Positions 35,400 through 46,700 of a DNA stretch of 64,000 nucleotides are shown one piece after another. The notes beneath the pieces are model-generated. The model worked only from the letters and a program-made list of their open reading frames with translations. It was not told the DNA's origin and did no database searches. Source of the stretch: Thermothielavioides terrestris NRRL 8126 (lineage: Eukaryota; Ascomycota; Sordariomycetes; Sordariales; Chaetomiaceae); NCBI RefSeq assembly GCF_000226115.1, contig NC_016457.1, forward strand, positions 5,952,001 through 6,016,000, read 5' to 3'. The translations under genes were made by a program, and so were the position numbers. The number at the start of each line of letters is the position of its first letter. The stretch's first letter is position 1.

Positions 35400-36953
35400 A
35401 TGCCCACCATGTCGGCTCCTGCTGGCGGAAGCTCGCAGGATGCGGTAGTTTCCAGCAGTCAGAAATCCGACAAGAAACATAAGCGCACAAAGTCCGACCA
35501 CAAGAAGAAGCGCTCGAGGGAAGATGACGATGTCGCTCTTGTCGAGGAGACTCCCCGGAAGTCGAAGAAGACGAAGAGTGAGGACCCAAACGATGCCGAC
35601 CGAGGAGAACGGCGAGAAGGTGCCGTGTCCATCGTCGACTCGCCGTCCAGCAAGAAGAAGAGGCACAGGGAACGAGATGTCAACGGAGAGGCCCATGACG
35701 GAGTAGTTGAGCCACCTTCGACCGCGGAAGAGGCCAGGAAGGAACACAAAAAGTCGAGCAAACGGTCGAAAGATTCGGAGCAACCCATACCGGAACCAAT
35801 GGTTGTTGACTCGTCCGGAGCGGCTCCGGCGGAAGAGGACCGCAAGCAGGAGAAGAAGCGCAAGGAGAAGAAACTGAAGAAGCAAAAAGTGGAGGATGAA
35901 GCCGGGATCCATGACGAATCGGCGCAACCCGAAGGCCTTGCACAGGAGAAGAAGAAGAAGCGGAAGAGCAAAGAGAGAGCCAAGGAGGCCTCAGACGTGG
36001 ATGCAACAATACAGTCCCAGGACATGCCGGCGGCGGCGGAGTCCTTTGCAGAACTGCCCGCCGACCCCGACTTCCCATTCTTCACCCAGACTATCTCGCT
36101 TTACGTTCCGTTCTTCCCGGTTGGGTTTGACAAACCGTTGACCAACGTCGCCGCACAACATCTGGATCCCCTGGTTAACCACTACTCCCCGGTGCTGCGC
36201 GGCGTCCTCCTCAGCTACTCGAACCTCAACCTTTCCGACCGGCCGGCGAAGGCGAGCATCACCCACCCGCCTACCGACCAGACTCCAGCCCTGCTGCACT
36301 CGATCGACGAATATGCCGTTGGCTTTGGCTGGCTCACGTTCGACGCGAACCTGTTCATCCCTTCCCGAGGCAAGTGGATGGAAGGAGTCGTGCAGCTGCA
36401 GAGCGAGGGTCACATCGGGGTGGTGTGCTGGAATCGGTTCAACGCCAGCATCGAGGCGAAGCGTCTGCCCGCGGGTTGGAGCTGGGTTGACTTGACTACA
36501 GGCGGCGCGAAGCAGAGCGCTTCGCCCGTGGCCAACGAGGACGGGTCCGGCCAAGATGATCAGGAAGAGGACATGCTGGACGGCGAGGAGCTTCAGGTCG
36601 TGGAGCAGATCCACACAACCGGCTACTGGGTCAACGAGCGCGGGCGGAAGGTGAGCGGCAAGCTGCGCTTCCGCATAAAGAATTTCGACGTTGGGCTGGC
36701 TGGAGACTACGGCTATCTCAGCATCGAAGGGACGTGCCTGGACGACGACGCCGAGCGAGCTCTTGCCGCCCAGGAACGCGAGATGGAGCGGGCTCGGCGG
36801 GCGAAGCAGAGCCCGGGCGGCCTCCTCCGGCCTCTCTCGAGGCGCGTGCCCGAGTTCAGCATGACGAGATTCGGGAAGGAGGACCAAGAAGAGGATGGCG
36901 GGCAACGAACGGTGCTGTACAAGGGCAGTCGCCCTGGCACGCCCGATGACTAG
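35400..36953 (+). CDS. rpa43: DNA-directed RNA polymerase I subunit Rpa43
   Basis: Single exon, 517 residues. The first 200 residues are Lys/Glu/Ser-rich with KKHKRTKSDHKKKR and KKRKEKKLKKQK-type nuclear or nucleolar signals. The conserved Rpa43 part starts at FPFFTQTISLYVPFFPVGF, continues through LNPLV-like HLDPLVNHYSPVLRGVLLSYSN, then the OB-fold block GFGWLTFDANLFIPSRGKWMEGVV with GHIGVVCWNRFNASI. A tail strand block GYWVNERGRKVSGKLRFRIKNF follows. Rpa43 with Rpa14 forms the Pol I stalk and binds Rrn3 for rRNA transcription initiation. Start: 35400 is the first in-frame ATG; the ATG at 35409 (ACCATGTC) has the better context and may be used. The start lies under 200 bases from the transposon island. 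Confidence 0.88.
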   Translation: MPTMSAPAGGSSQDAVVSSSQKSDKKHKRTKSDHKKKRSREDDDVALVEETPRKSKKTKSEDPNDADRGERREGAVSIVDSPSSKKKRHRERDVNGEAHDGVVEPPSTAEEARKEHKKSSKRSKDSEQPIPEPMVVDSSGAAPAEEDRKQEKKRKEKKLKKQKVEDEAGIHDESAQPEGLAQEKKKKRKSKERAKEASDVDATIQSQDMPAAAESFAELPADPDFPFFTQTISLYVPFFPVGFDKPLTNVAAQHLDPLVNHYSPVLRGVLLSYSNLNLSDRPAKASITHPPTDQTPALLHSIDEYAVGFGWLTFDANLFIPSRGKWMEGVVQLQSEGHIGVVCWNRFNASIEAKRLPAGWSWVDLTTGGAKQSASPVANEDGSGQDDQEEDMLDGEELQVVEQIHTTGYWVNERGRKVSGKLRFRIKNFDVGLAGDYGYLSIEGTCLDDDAERALAAQEREMERARRAKQSPGGLLRPLSRRVPEFSMTRFGKEDQEEDGGQRTVLYKGSRPGTPDD

Positions 36954-38080
36954 GTGTGGTCTGGCTTGACGCGCCAATTCTCTTCGCCACCCTCTTCATC
37001 CCGCAGCTCGGCGCGGAGTCCGGGGTTTCGGTGACTTACTGGATGCTTTGTGTTTTAGATCTGGGCCGGAGTTCGGGGACCATGGTGTTTGCAAGGATGC
37101 ATGATAGGAGCGTAGAGCTGGGCGTGCGTCTGCATGACTGCCGCGTTGGCATCTTGTTGGGTTGGCCTATCTTGACGGGTTTAGGCATACAGGTACCACT
37201 TCTGAACCTGCTGCTCGAGCTGAGAGTTGATGTGCTTGATTCACCGCCGTTCATGGTGTCAAGAAGTCACCATGCATCTTGGCGGCCTCACCAACCTTGA
37301 TCGTGGCGCTGTCCCATTGCCAAACCCGAACATCATGTATGGCCTGTGGCAAGGTTGCTTGCATCCTGGCCATGCCTGCACGCGGTGTCCCCTTGAGTGC
37401 GCGCAAGATTTCTGGCCGCTGCATGACCAACAACGTCGTACGGTTGCCCGCAGCCCAGCGAAAAGCCCCTCCTTCGTGAGACTCACCGGCAATCATTCAC
37501 CGAACAAGGCCGCGGAGAAGGCGACCACTTGGTCAACCTCGACCCTGAGCTGTCTGGATCGTTTGCCAGGGTCATCTAAGATGTGGCCGTGATGATCAGA
37601 GTTGGCAAGATCGTGCGAATATCCAGACGGACACTCGCTGCTGGGGTCGGATTGCTGAAACCAACCAGAGGCGATACCAAGCCTGCCAGCGAACCGTTGA
37701 TGTCTCAGCTGGCCAGTCTCAGTTCGGAGATTCTGTCCGGGTGGTCGAAGGGGGTGGCCGGAGCCCTGTCCGCCAGCCGACCACCCGTGCCGACCGCGCC
37801 CCAAACCCGCCACCGACCGGCAATGCGCCCCCGGACCGCAGTTCGGCAGGGTTCGTATGGATGAGAAGATAAATAACCTGGGACTCGGGGTTTCGTCAGT
37901 CTGCTTCTCCAGCCCACAGCAGCCGGCTCCTCGGCTCCATTTGCTAGACAAGATACAGCCAACCCCGGCTGGTGCTCTGTTTCTCCCCTTTACACCAGCA
38001 TTGCCTTTCCCCTTTTTCCCCATCGTCAAGTCCAAGGACAACCTTCCCAGCGGCTTCAACGGCCAGGTTGCGGATACGCA
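36954..38080. other. Intergenic region between rpa43 and the IFI6-like gene
   Basis: About 1.1 kb of GC-rich DNA with overlapping open frames in several registers and no recognisable domain. The last 100 bases are C/T-rich (TTTCCCCTTTTTCCCC near 38003), typical for a fungal promoter. No RNA gene is seen. Confidence 0.45.
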
Positions 38081-38881
38081 ATGGAGGTGCTCCGCGCAAT
38101 ACTGGCGTGCATCTTCCGCCGCCGATGGAGGAACGAGCAAGGGTGCGGAGAGGTCCTCTACGACGACAAGATGGCAGCCCTGTACTCGGACAGTGAGCCG
38201 TACAACACGCCACGCGACGTCATGAGCTACTACTTCAACGACGCCGATGACCACGACGGTGACGGCACCGCGGCCACGCTCCCGGTCACACACGCAGACA
38301 AAGCCCGCGACACGGCGATCCCGGCGGCGGACACACGCACGGTGGAGGAGATCGCGCGGGAGGTGGCGCGGCTGCTGTGGCAGGCCGAGTGGAACGACGA
38401 CGCGCTGCAGGGGCGCATATCGGAGGCGGTGGGCGAGCGGCGGTGGAACCGGCGGATGGTGGAGGCGTGCCTGGACCGGGTGATCGAGTACGTCGAGCGG
38501 GGGCGGGGGGCGGGGATGGGGGCGGCCATGAGCGCGGCGCTGGACCAGGCGACCGACGTCGCGGACGACGAGTTCGCGTTCCCGCGGCGGCATCCGCCCT
38601 CGCTCGACGGCTTCATCGCCATCGTCTCGGTCGGCGTGCTCGCGGATCTGCTGGGCGCCTGGGTGCTGGAGCTGCTCGGCTTCGGCGAGGTGCGCGGCAA
38701 GGAGGAGCTCGAGGGGTCGGGCGAGATCGCCATGCTCACGTCGGACAAGATCGTCTTCTCGGCGACGCCCAAACCGGGTTCGGTGGCGGCGTGGTGGGTG
38801 AGAGAGTACGGGGCGTACATCCCCAGCGGCTCGATCTATTCGTACCTGCAGAGGATGGACATGGTCGAGGTTGGGGAGTGA
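38081..38881 (+). CDS. Putative IFI6/IFI27-like small membrane protein
   Basis: 266 residues if read without introns. The first 170 residues are hydrophilic, with an acidic linker and a helical block VEEIAREVARLLWQAEWN. A hydrophobic stretch, GFIAIVSVGVLADLLGAWVL (about 177-196), leads to ELLGFGE, and the end reads GSVAAWWVREYGAYIPSGSIYSYLQRMDM. Fungal members of the interferon-induced 6-16 (IFI6/IFI27) family show the same order: a hydrophobic LGFG segment, GS-AA-W and GS-Y/F-LQ. Between LGFGE and GSVAAWW about 20 extra residues match a possible 60-base intron (GTGCGC...ACAAG), whose removal would keep the frame; this is uncertain. Animal relatives are mitochondrial or nuclear-envelope membrane proteins linked to cell death. 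Function here is unknown. Confidence 0.5.
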   Translation: MEVLRAILACIFRRRWRNEQGCGEVLYDDKMAALYSDSEPYNTPRDVMSYYFNDADDHDGDGTAATLPVTHADKARDTAIPAADTRTVEEIAREVARLLWQAEWNDDALQGRISEAVGERRWNRRMVEACLDRVIEYVERGRGAGMGAAMSAALDQATDVADDEFAFPRRHPPSLDGFIAIVSVGVLADLLGAWVLELLGFGEVRGKEELEGSGEIAMLTSDKIVFSATPKPGSVAAWWVREYGAYIPSGSIYSYLQRMDMVEVGE

Positions 38882-40971
38882 CTTCGAGTCCGGTTACTTC
38901 TCCGGCGTGTGTTTCATGCCCATTGGACCCTCCCTCGGACCTGCAGGGTAGCTTCTCGGCACCGCTGACGGAATGCTCGAGTGGTCCAGGGTCCAGTCAA
39001 TCGCAGAGGTGAGCCAGTCGACAGACAGCGCTCAGTGATAATGCTGCTTTGGCGGCGGCGTGGGCGGAGGGCGGTTGCATGTACGATAACTCCGAGAACG
39101 GCTTAAACATCATTAATGGTAACATGGTATTCCAGGAGCGCTGTGGCGGGATGGTGGGATTGACTTCAAGGTACCAACTGGGGTAGTTAGCTACCCGCAG
39201 GCAGTTGACACGACAGCGATTGTGTTCTCGTTCCACGGATGCTCCCTCGCCGTTGATCTCGGTGAACGGACTCTGGGTGTAACTACCTACCTAGGTACAC
39301 AGTGAGGAGCAACTCAACCGAGGGCAGCCGGCTCTGGAGATACATCCAATGTCTCCGTGGCACGCTGCAGGCTTCGTTGTTGACGGCGAGATATGTGTTC
39401 CGTACACATCACACCGTCATCCTTGCCCAAGAGCATGACGTTATTGCTATCGGGCAACCGGTTGGGATCGGGCAGTCAAAGAAGCTCCCGGCCCGGGACC
39501 AACCGCCGGTGCTGTCAGCGCTCGATACCTGTATGTACTGGTTGGGATTTTCCCTTCTCCGCCATTCCGACCTCTCAGCGTCACCAATCCTGTCGCTACA
39601 TACGTATACGGCTCGCTGGGGAAGGAGTTGGAGAGCGTGGATATAGCGGCTGCAGGTGGAACCGAGTCGGTCCAAAGGAGGTCACCAGGCCGCGGCGTGG
39701 GCAACCATCTCGGATGCACCAGGTTGTACGTGTCAGTCCGGAATTGCTTGGACTGGCGGGTTCTGGCCCGAATCCGTCACCCTTGGTGGTCATGGCCGCT
39801 TCTGTAGCATCAGCGCCCTTGCGGGTCCGGGGCTAGCGGGCTATTGGAGGTGGCGCTCAATGCAACACGCACTACCTTAGTTGCAAAGAAAATGGAAGTT
39901 AGTGTGGTCGCAAGGAAGCCTGTCACGAGATTTCTCGTGTAACTCGAATACCTGGCACCTAACTCTCGCTGTGGAAAATTGGTGTTTTGAACTCGGAATA
40001 TGGAAATGAGAAGGCGGGGTCCCGGGCCCACCAAGATTCGACTGTGAACATTCTCCTTGGCAGCGGCACCTCGGGTTCTGGAATGGGCTCTTCGGCTCCT
40101 CATCGCCCAAAGCGGCACGGTTCATGTAACGTTATCAGCCAGCCCCGTCGGAGCTGAAATGACGATGCCCAACGCAGATATCGCTATTCCTGTCGATTGC
40201 TTGCCACTGTGAACATGTACTTTCGAGCACGCACTTCGCGCAATGCTCGCCCTCTGTTGCGATTTCGCTAGACGCCTCTCCTCCCCAATGTCCGTCGTGC
40301 TGCCATCAGCGGCCCCAAGTTCGCCTCCCTAGCGGGCCGCTGCCGAGCTTTCTTGTCCCCACCAGCAACGGCTCGGGGCGGTTCTGACGGAGCCGCAGTG
40401 ACGGCAATCTGACGACAAGTACGGCAGGAGCTCCAAGTCATTGATTCCCGTCAAGGAAGAGGATCCCTCAATCGCCTTCGATTCGCAACACAGCCCGCAG
40501 TCAGAAACACGCACCGGTCCCACCCTTGTCGCGACTCGGGTTAATCGTCCGACTGCTTGACGTTATCTCGCGCCTGCAGTCCGCCGGGCTTCCCACCTCA
40601 GCCGCCAGCTTCACCTTGGCCGCCAGCTCTCGGCGCGAACAGCAGCAAACACCTTACAACCAAGGGCACACGTCACCCCCATCTCAACACAACCTCTGAG
40701 TTGTGCGGATCATAATTAAGCACGCAATCGCCCGCAGCCGGCCAGCCGCATCAGGTTCCGCACCACTCTCGCCGTTTGCACTCTTAAGAAGCAAATCAGC
40801 CCCCAGCGCAGCGCCCTCAACACTCTTGACAGTCTTGAGGCTCTTGACGCTCCTGACGCTCCTGACGCCCTCGATCCTCTGTTTACCAATGATTCGACAG
40901 TCTGTCCTCTCGACCGCGCAAGACCACACATTACGGTGTCTCTACCGCAGACCCCGTACAGGGAGGTGAAC
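38882..40971. other. Gene-poor region between two small genes
   Basis: About 2.1 kb. Open frames are short, overlapping and without domains. The part before the next gene (40560-40960) is rich in short repeats of CTCTTGACGCTC/CTCCTGACGC type (40818-40872), a local microsatellite-like run. A CTACCTACCTAGGTAC block occurs near 39286. No RNA gene is recognised. Confidence 0.45.
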
Positions 40972-41499
40972 ATGAACAACTCGGCGAAGCCAATCTCCAT
41001 GGACGCGCTGCCCGAGCCGCCGACGGCATCGGTGCGCCCCTACCCCCACCACTGCCGCGACCTGGCGCTGCAGAAGTACCTCCTCCTCCACGAACAGCAC
41101 GAATCGCTGAGGCAGCATCTGGACGAGCTCCGCGAACCGCGCCAGAACTCGGTCTGCACGCCCGTCTCGCCCAGCCCGGCCACGTCGCCGACGCGCGCGG
41201 GCCCCTCCCCAGACGCCGCTCGTCGCGAGCCGTACTCCTTCTCCCTGCCCGCGAGAAATGGGTCGTACCCGTTGTCAGCCGGTGCCGCACGTGGGGTAGC
41301 CGCGTCGGCCGAGGTGGCGATTGAGGAGGCCAAGCTCTGCGACGTCAACGAGGGCATGAAGCGGGCCCTGACCGAGCTACTCAACTGCCAAAGTGTGCGT
41401 TCCGACGACGCGTTCCGTACGTGGGTGCAATGCCGGCTTATGGACACGGAGCGGGAGCTGCGGAGCGGCCGGAGGAGACGAAGCGCCCCTGGGCAATGA
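40972..41499 (+). CDS. Hypothetical protein, 175 residues
   Basis: Single exon starting at the first in-frame ATG (GTGAACATGAAC). The upstream sequence CTACCGCAG at 40942-40950 could be a leader-intron acceptor. Two conserved-looking helical segments flank a Ser/Pro/Ala-rich linker: an N-terminal one, RDLALQKYLLLHEQHESLRQ (about 34-54), and a C-terminal one, EEAKLCDVNEGMKRALTELLNC to LMDTERELRSGRR (about 120-170). The C-terminus is basic. The pattern suggests a short coiled-coil protein of filamentous fungi. I do not recognise a family and assign no function. Confidence 0.6.
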   Translation: MNNSAKPISMDALPEPPTASVRPYPHHCRDLALQKYLLLHEQHESLRQHLDELREPRQNSVCTPVSPSPATSPTRAGPSPDAARREPYSFSLPARNGSYPLSAGAARGVAASAEVAIEEAKLCDVNEGMKRALTELLNCQSVRSDDAFRTWVQCRLMDTERELRSGRRRRSAPGQ

Positions 41500-42116
41500 A
41501 CTACGCCTTCGCTCCATCACCCGAGGCAGCGATTTTTGTCTTCTTTTTCATGTGCATATTGTGCCATTTTTAATTGATATTCGAGGGACTGGGGCATTCG
41601 GTCTGGATTAGGAGTTCATGGAGCTGTTAATGTTCTTGGTAATCTGGCTTGGTCTCACTCAGCTGGACGGTGCTGCCCCTGGCATTTATTGTTTGGATCA
41701 CCAGCGGGAAAAGCAAGGCATCGCTCCTTTGTTATTCGTTGGGCTTCGGAACGGATTTGAGCTGGGAAAGCAAACTCGCGCTGCAAACCTCGACAGAAAA
41801 TACATCAAAATGCTTTTGACCGACTGTGCTTCCCTCCGCGCATGACGTCCGCAGAGGCTCATTGCCATGATGGTTCTGCATGATTGCAAATCTGGAGCAT
41901 AGCAAACCCTAACCCCGACTGCGTTTTCTCGTTCTTCCCCGGCAGGCAAATTGAACTTGAATGCAAGGGCGGGCTTGGCTTGGTAGGTCCATGCAACACC
42001 TCGACTCCTTTCCCAGCAGCTGCATCCCGCCCACAGCCTTCAACCCTCTTCGGCATTTTCTGAATCCCGCAACCAGAGACTGAGAGGAATGCCGGTTTGA
42101 TGCTGCGGTCTTCACA
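41500..42116. promoter_or_regulatory. Intergenic region upstream of cyp6
   Basis: 617 bases with the 3' part of the preceding gene and the cyp6 promoter. AT content is higher around 41530-41600. No coding potential is recognised. Confidence 0.45.
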
Positions 42117-43707
42117 ATGTCTGTACTCCTTGAGACCAGCGCGGGCGACATCGTGATCGACCTGCTGGTCGATTACGCGCCAAAGTTGTGCGAGAAGTAA
42201 GTTCCTGGGCTCCGCACATTGAGCAGCGACCATCCGGCCAGTCCTAGCTAACCAGCCCGTTTACCCGGCCAGTTTCCTCAAGCTGTGCAAGGTCAAATAC
42301 TACAACTTCTCCCCGATCCACTCGATCCAAAAGTCCTATTCCTTCCAGACCGGCGATCCCCTCGGCCCCATGGCTCCTCAATCCGACGGCGGCACCTCCA
42401 TCTGGGGGCTTCTCTCTGGCGACCCAGCCGACAAGACCTTCACAGCCTTCTTCCACCCAAAACTGAAGCACCTCGAGCGAGGAACCGTCAGCATGGCGAC
42501 AGCCCCGCATCCATCCGACCCTGATCAGCGCGTGGCCGCTTCGCAGTTCATCGTGACGCTCGGAGACAAGACCGACTCTCTCGACGGCAGGGCAGCCATC
42601 TTTGGCAAAGTAGCCGAGGGATTCGACACGCTCGAGAAGATCAACGGCGCCATTGTGGACGACCGCGGCCATCCCCTCGTTGACATACGCATCAAGCACA
42701 CCTTCATCCTCGACGACCCCTACCCTGACCCCCCCGGCCTGCGCGAACCCAGCAGCTCGCCGCTGCCAACCAAAGAGCAGCTCGCGACGGTGAGGATTGC
42801 CGAGGACGAGGAACTGCTAGACGAGGAAGCCAACGAGGAAGCAGCCGCCGAAGCCGAGCGCAGGAGAAGGGAACGCGAGGCAGCCGCTCAGGCGCTGACG
42901 CTCGAGATGATGGGCGACCTGCCGTTCGCCGAGGTCAAGCCGCCAGAGAACGTGCTGTTCGTCTGCAAGCTGAACCCGATCACGAACGAGGAAGGCCTGG
43001 AGCTCATCTTCAGCCGCTTCGGCAAGATCCTGAGCTGCGAGGTGATACGGGATCGCAAGACAGGCGACAGCCTGCAGTACGCCTTTATCGAGTTCGAAGA
43101 CAAGAAGAGCTGCGAGGAGGCCTACTCGAAGATGGACCAAGTCTTGATCGATGATCGGCGGATCCACGTCGACTTCAGCCAGAGCGTGAGCCGCCTGAGC
43201 GAGGTGTGGCGCAACGAGACCAACGCCAAGCGAAAGAAGGCTGCCATGCGGGACGGCGGCGGCTGGGGCGGCGTCAAGGAGTTGGAAAAGCGGCGCCAGT
43301 ACCGCAACGAGCCTGTCGAGCTTGACGAAGGCCGGGGGTACAGGATGGTCCACGGAATGGAGGAGTTACGTGGCCGCCATGACAAAGCCCCCGAGAGGAC
43401 AGAGCCGCGTGGTAGGGGCTCGCCTCGTCGCGACGAGGGCTATCGACGCCCAGAGCGTGATCTCGACCGGCATGGAGAGCGGTACAGGCCCGGGCGGGAT
43501 GGCAGGGATCGCGACACGGAACGGCGCAGCCGAAGCCCACGGAGAGACCGCTATCGAGATCGCCAATACGACCGTCACGACGGCGATAGGCGAAGCCGGG
43601 ACGATCGTGAATGGTCCCACCGTGATCGACGCGATCATGACAGGGATCGAGGGCGGCTGAAGGATGGTGACAGGTACCATAAACGTGGTGATGAAAGGGG
43701 GAGGTAA
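42117..43707 (+). CDS. cyp6: Cyclophilin-RRM peptidyl-prolyl isomerase (PPIL4/Cyp6)
   Basis: Two exons, 42117-42196 and 42273-43707, give 504 residues. The intron (GTAAGT...GGCCAG) joins CEK to [12 protein letters not shown], the expected cyclophilin continuation. The N-terminal cyclophilin domain (1-165) is of the PPIL4 type: it has SFQTGDPLG and SQFIVTLG but departs from the canonical active site, so isomerase activity may be low. An acidic helical linker ([25 protein letters not shown]) follows. An RRM lies at about 254-332 with RNP2 [10 protein letters not shown] and RNP1 QYAFIEFE. The C-terminal 115 residues are a charged RD/RS-rich tail. PPIL4 proteins are nuclear and associate with spliceosomes. 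The length matches the family. Confidence 0.92.
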
Positions 43708-46700
43708 TTTGCCGAGGCACCTTGGAACGCCTGCATGAAACGGTACGACACGACAGACACGACACCCACCCTGGGTATCACTGGCGCCACCAACCTGCCG
43801 TTGTCCCACTTTGACGCCCCATATGGCATCCTTGACAGGGCAGCACGCCCAGACCTGAGATGCTTCCTTGTGACACAAGCTGCGCTACGAGAACAATCGA
43901 CTGCCCAGTCCTTCAGAGCATGCGCAAAGGTCTGCAAGTTTCGTAACATCTCAGCGGCTAACAACGAACAGTTGAGGATGGTTGGTGCTCACAGCCGTCG
44001 GCTTTAGCGGCGGGGTTCTTCATGGCTTGTTTGGACCACTGCCCTTGGGTAGGTTATGGAGGAAGGTCCACGAGGGGCGGAACCACCTTCAGGACGACGC
44101 GCAAACCGATCAATGCAACCGGGGGACCGGAGTGTGGTGATAGGCGCGGCATCTTCCGCGGCCAGCAACGCCCGAACGAGATGGGCCGCGACACAGTCTG
44201 GCTCGTTTTTTTCCACTGCTCGTCTTATACGAGCTCAATATCTACGTGGCGGGCTGGAAGCGTGGCCATGTAGGGGCACATGGCTCCTCTCACAGACGGC
44301 CCAAGGGCCATTGCATTGCAGTCGGACAACAGCCGCCTATGCTGTGCCACAGCGACAAGCGGGCTTCCGACACACGCCATCTTCTTTTTTCGTGTTGCAC
44401 ATGTCCGCCGGGGTGTGGGCAATCTGTTTCGACCACCTCCAAACACGGCGACGGCTTCATGGCTCCCGGTCTCGGGCCGCATCTTCACATCGTTGTCCCT
44501 TGCCGGCCGAGTTGAGCTCCCCTATCACATGACAGGTGGACATGTTCATGTCCGGAGTTTGGTGTCTGGTGACCTGATCTGCTTTTGCGGGTTGCCTACC
44601 GTCCTGAGCCTTCGGCACTGTGGGCTTAGACGTCATCCAGCTCGAGAGATCAGGGCATTGACAACTCGCTTGCTTGGCTTTCGAGCTCCGCGTTTGGTGT
44701 CTGTCTTTGTGCCTCGATCAAGTCGACAAGTCGACGGCAGTGTTGGACTCGTCTCGCGTCTCGGTGTTCGTCTTTCTCCGGCTAAAACGTTACTGACTCG
44801 GCTCTATCAACGCCATCGGCGCCCAGGAGCAACTGGCTACAGTCCCATGCAAGCTGTGCACACGAGTGATGCGCCTCGGTTGCGGAGAACTGAGCGGCGA
44901 CACAACCTCGGCCTGGCGGCAGTTAGCAATCCCTTATGTCAGGGCCCTGGGGCTAGCTGCTGGTTGTGCCACTTTGTTCCTTCACCCGCCGTACTTACCT
45001 CCAGATCATGGCACGACGACGCTCCTTCCATGGTGTCCACTCAGTCCTTAGTTCTGTCCTAGGTCACGCATGCGGACTTCAGACGAACACGATGCCGCGG
45101 TCTGTTCGTTGCTAGACAGTTCAGTACCGAGGCCGGCATTCTGTGTATGTACACTACCCCAAGACTACTTCGAATGTTCCAGTGTGTCCTGACACACTTT
45201 GGAGTGGCCTTGAAGCGAGACCGTGCGTCGAGGGCTGGCTCATCCTTCTTTTGCGCCTCTTTGCTAGTGCCCCCAAGCCGCCTCTGCTTCTCTGGCATAC
45301 CACTCGGACGAGGCTAAAAAGAGAGAGCCAAAAAGCGTTCTTGGCTTTCGGCATCGTCTTTTCCCCGGCCGTCAGGGCAGGCAAGCCACAACTGCCAACC
45401 GCAAGTCCACGCATTCTGCTCTGCTTTGAGATCTTCAATGGGGGCTGCAGGTTGCGCATCATCCCAGGGAGTTAGGCGCACGATGTGGCTAAGCAAAGAT
45501 CACTAACAAGGAAGTTTTGCTAAGACATTCCTCGAGCCCCTGAGCACAACCTCAATGCTGTCCTCAGACTTGACTGGCCTACCTCGTCGGGTCCAGTCCT
45601 CTCTTTGGCTCGTCCCCATCGGAAGCCTGCAGCACGAGCGGCAACTGACGAGACTTGACAGCATGTCTTGTCATCCATCCTGCAAGCACCCGGCAGAGCC
45701 AGCCCCAGAATCCTCCGCATACTACGCAGTATGTATGTATTCCGTACCGTGTAGCGTCTGGCTGCAGTCCTCAGCGCCCGCCCCTGTGGCCATGTGCCCC
45801 TGCTGCCGTCCCGGTCTGTCCGCCATTGGGGAGGCTGCGGCAGCCCGCCCGGTTGGCTTGGGGGGGGGCCATTCGGCACGTCGCCACACCAAGCGCCAGG
45901 CTCGGGCCCTACACTAGCGTGCCGAAGATTCGTATTTGCACATCGGCTCCAGCGCGCCACCAGCTGCAGGCCGATGCCGAGCCACGGCGCTCCAAAGATA
46001 TCGCAGGCCTCCGCGTTCCGGTGGCGGACATCGCCGCTACCTCAGACATTGGACATGAGTCAGCCCACGGTTTTCGAAACGGTCGTCTCTTGGCCCGGAC
46101 GGCCGGTCCCTTCCTGCCCAGCTCCAGATCTTCCAGCTGCGCGCGTCGGCAAGGCGTCCCAGCTCGGTCCGAGACCGGGATGCTGGATGGCTTTCCGGGC
46201 AGGTCGGAAAACAGAAGTTCGTGCCACTGGACTTAATTTATCCGCAGCCGGGGGCCGGGGGGTGGAAAAAGAAGAGATTGGCTTCTCGGACGCAACCAGG
46301 CGGTTGGCCTGCGGAGCGCATCAGAGGCAGATGGGCGTTTGCCCTTGCCCGGCCTGCCTGCTGCGACGTGGAGCCATGACCATGGCCCCCGTTTTCCGGT
46401 GCCGTTCCAGTCCGGCCGTCGAATCGGATGCTCCCAGATGCCCCACGGGGAGACGGGAGGGAGACAGGAAGAGATCGCTCACATTCGATCTTGGGACGAC
46501 CGAGATCAGATTTCCCGTGTCCGCGCCGGCAGTCAGGAGAAGAGAGAGGTCAAGGCTACCCTGCAACCGGGCCCCTGCTTGGTCAAACGCTTGGGCGTTA
46601 AGTCACTAGAGACTATGACGCCGCTGCCACCATGTCCGCAGCTTTGGGTGCTGGTCCGCCAACTGGTGGCTGAGATGGAAGATGCTGATTCGCCCCGGCC

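Noticed and set aside
35271..35927. 218-residue minus-strand frame opposite rpa43
   Set aside because: Antisense shadow of the Lys-rich codons of rpa43 (Leu/Phe-rich translation); no independent support.
44280..46609. Long open frames (about 260 and 271 residues) upstream of the Zn2Cys6 gene
   Set aside because: They overlap other frames of similar length, have random-looking Arg/Ser/Pro-rich content and no domain or intron structure; expected by chance in GC-rich DNA.
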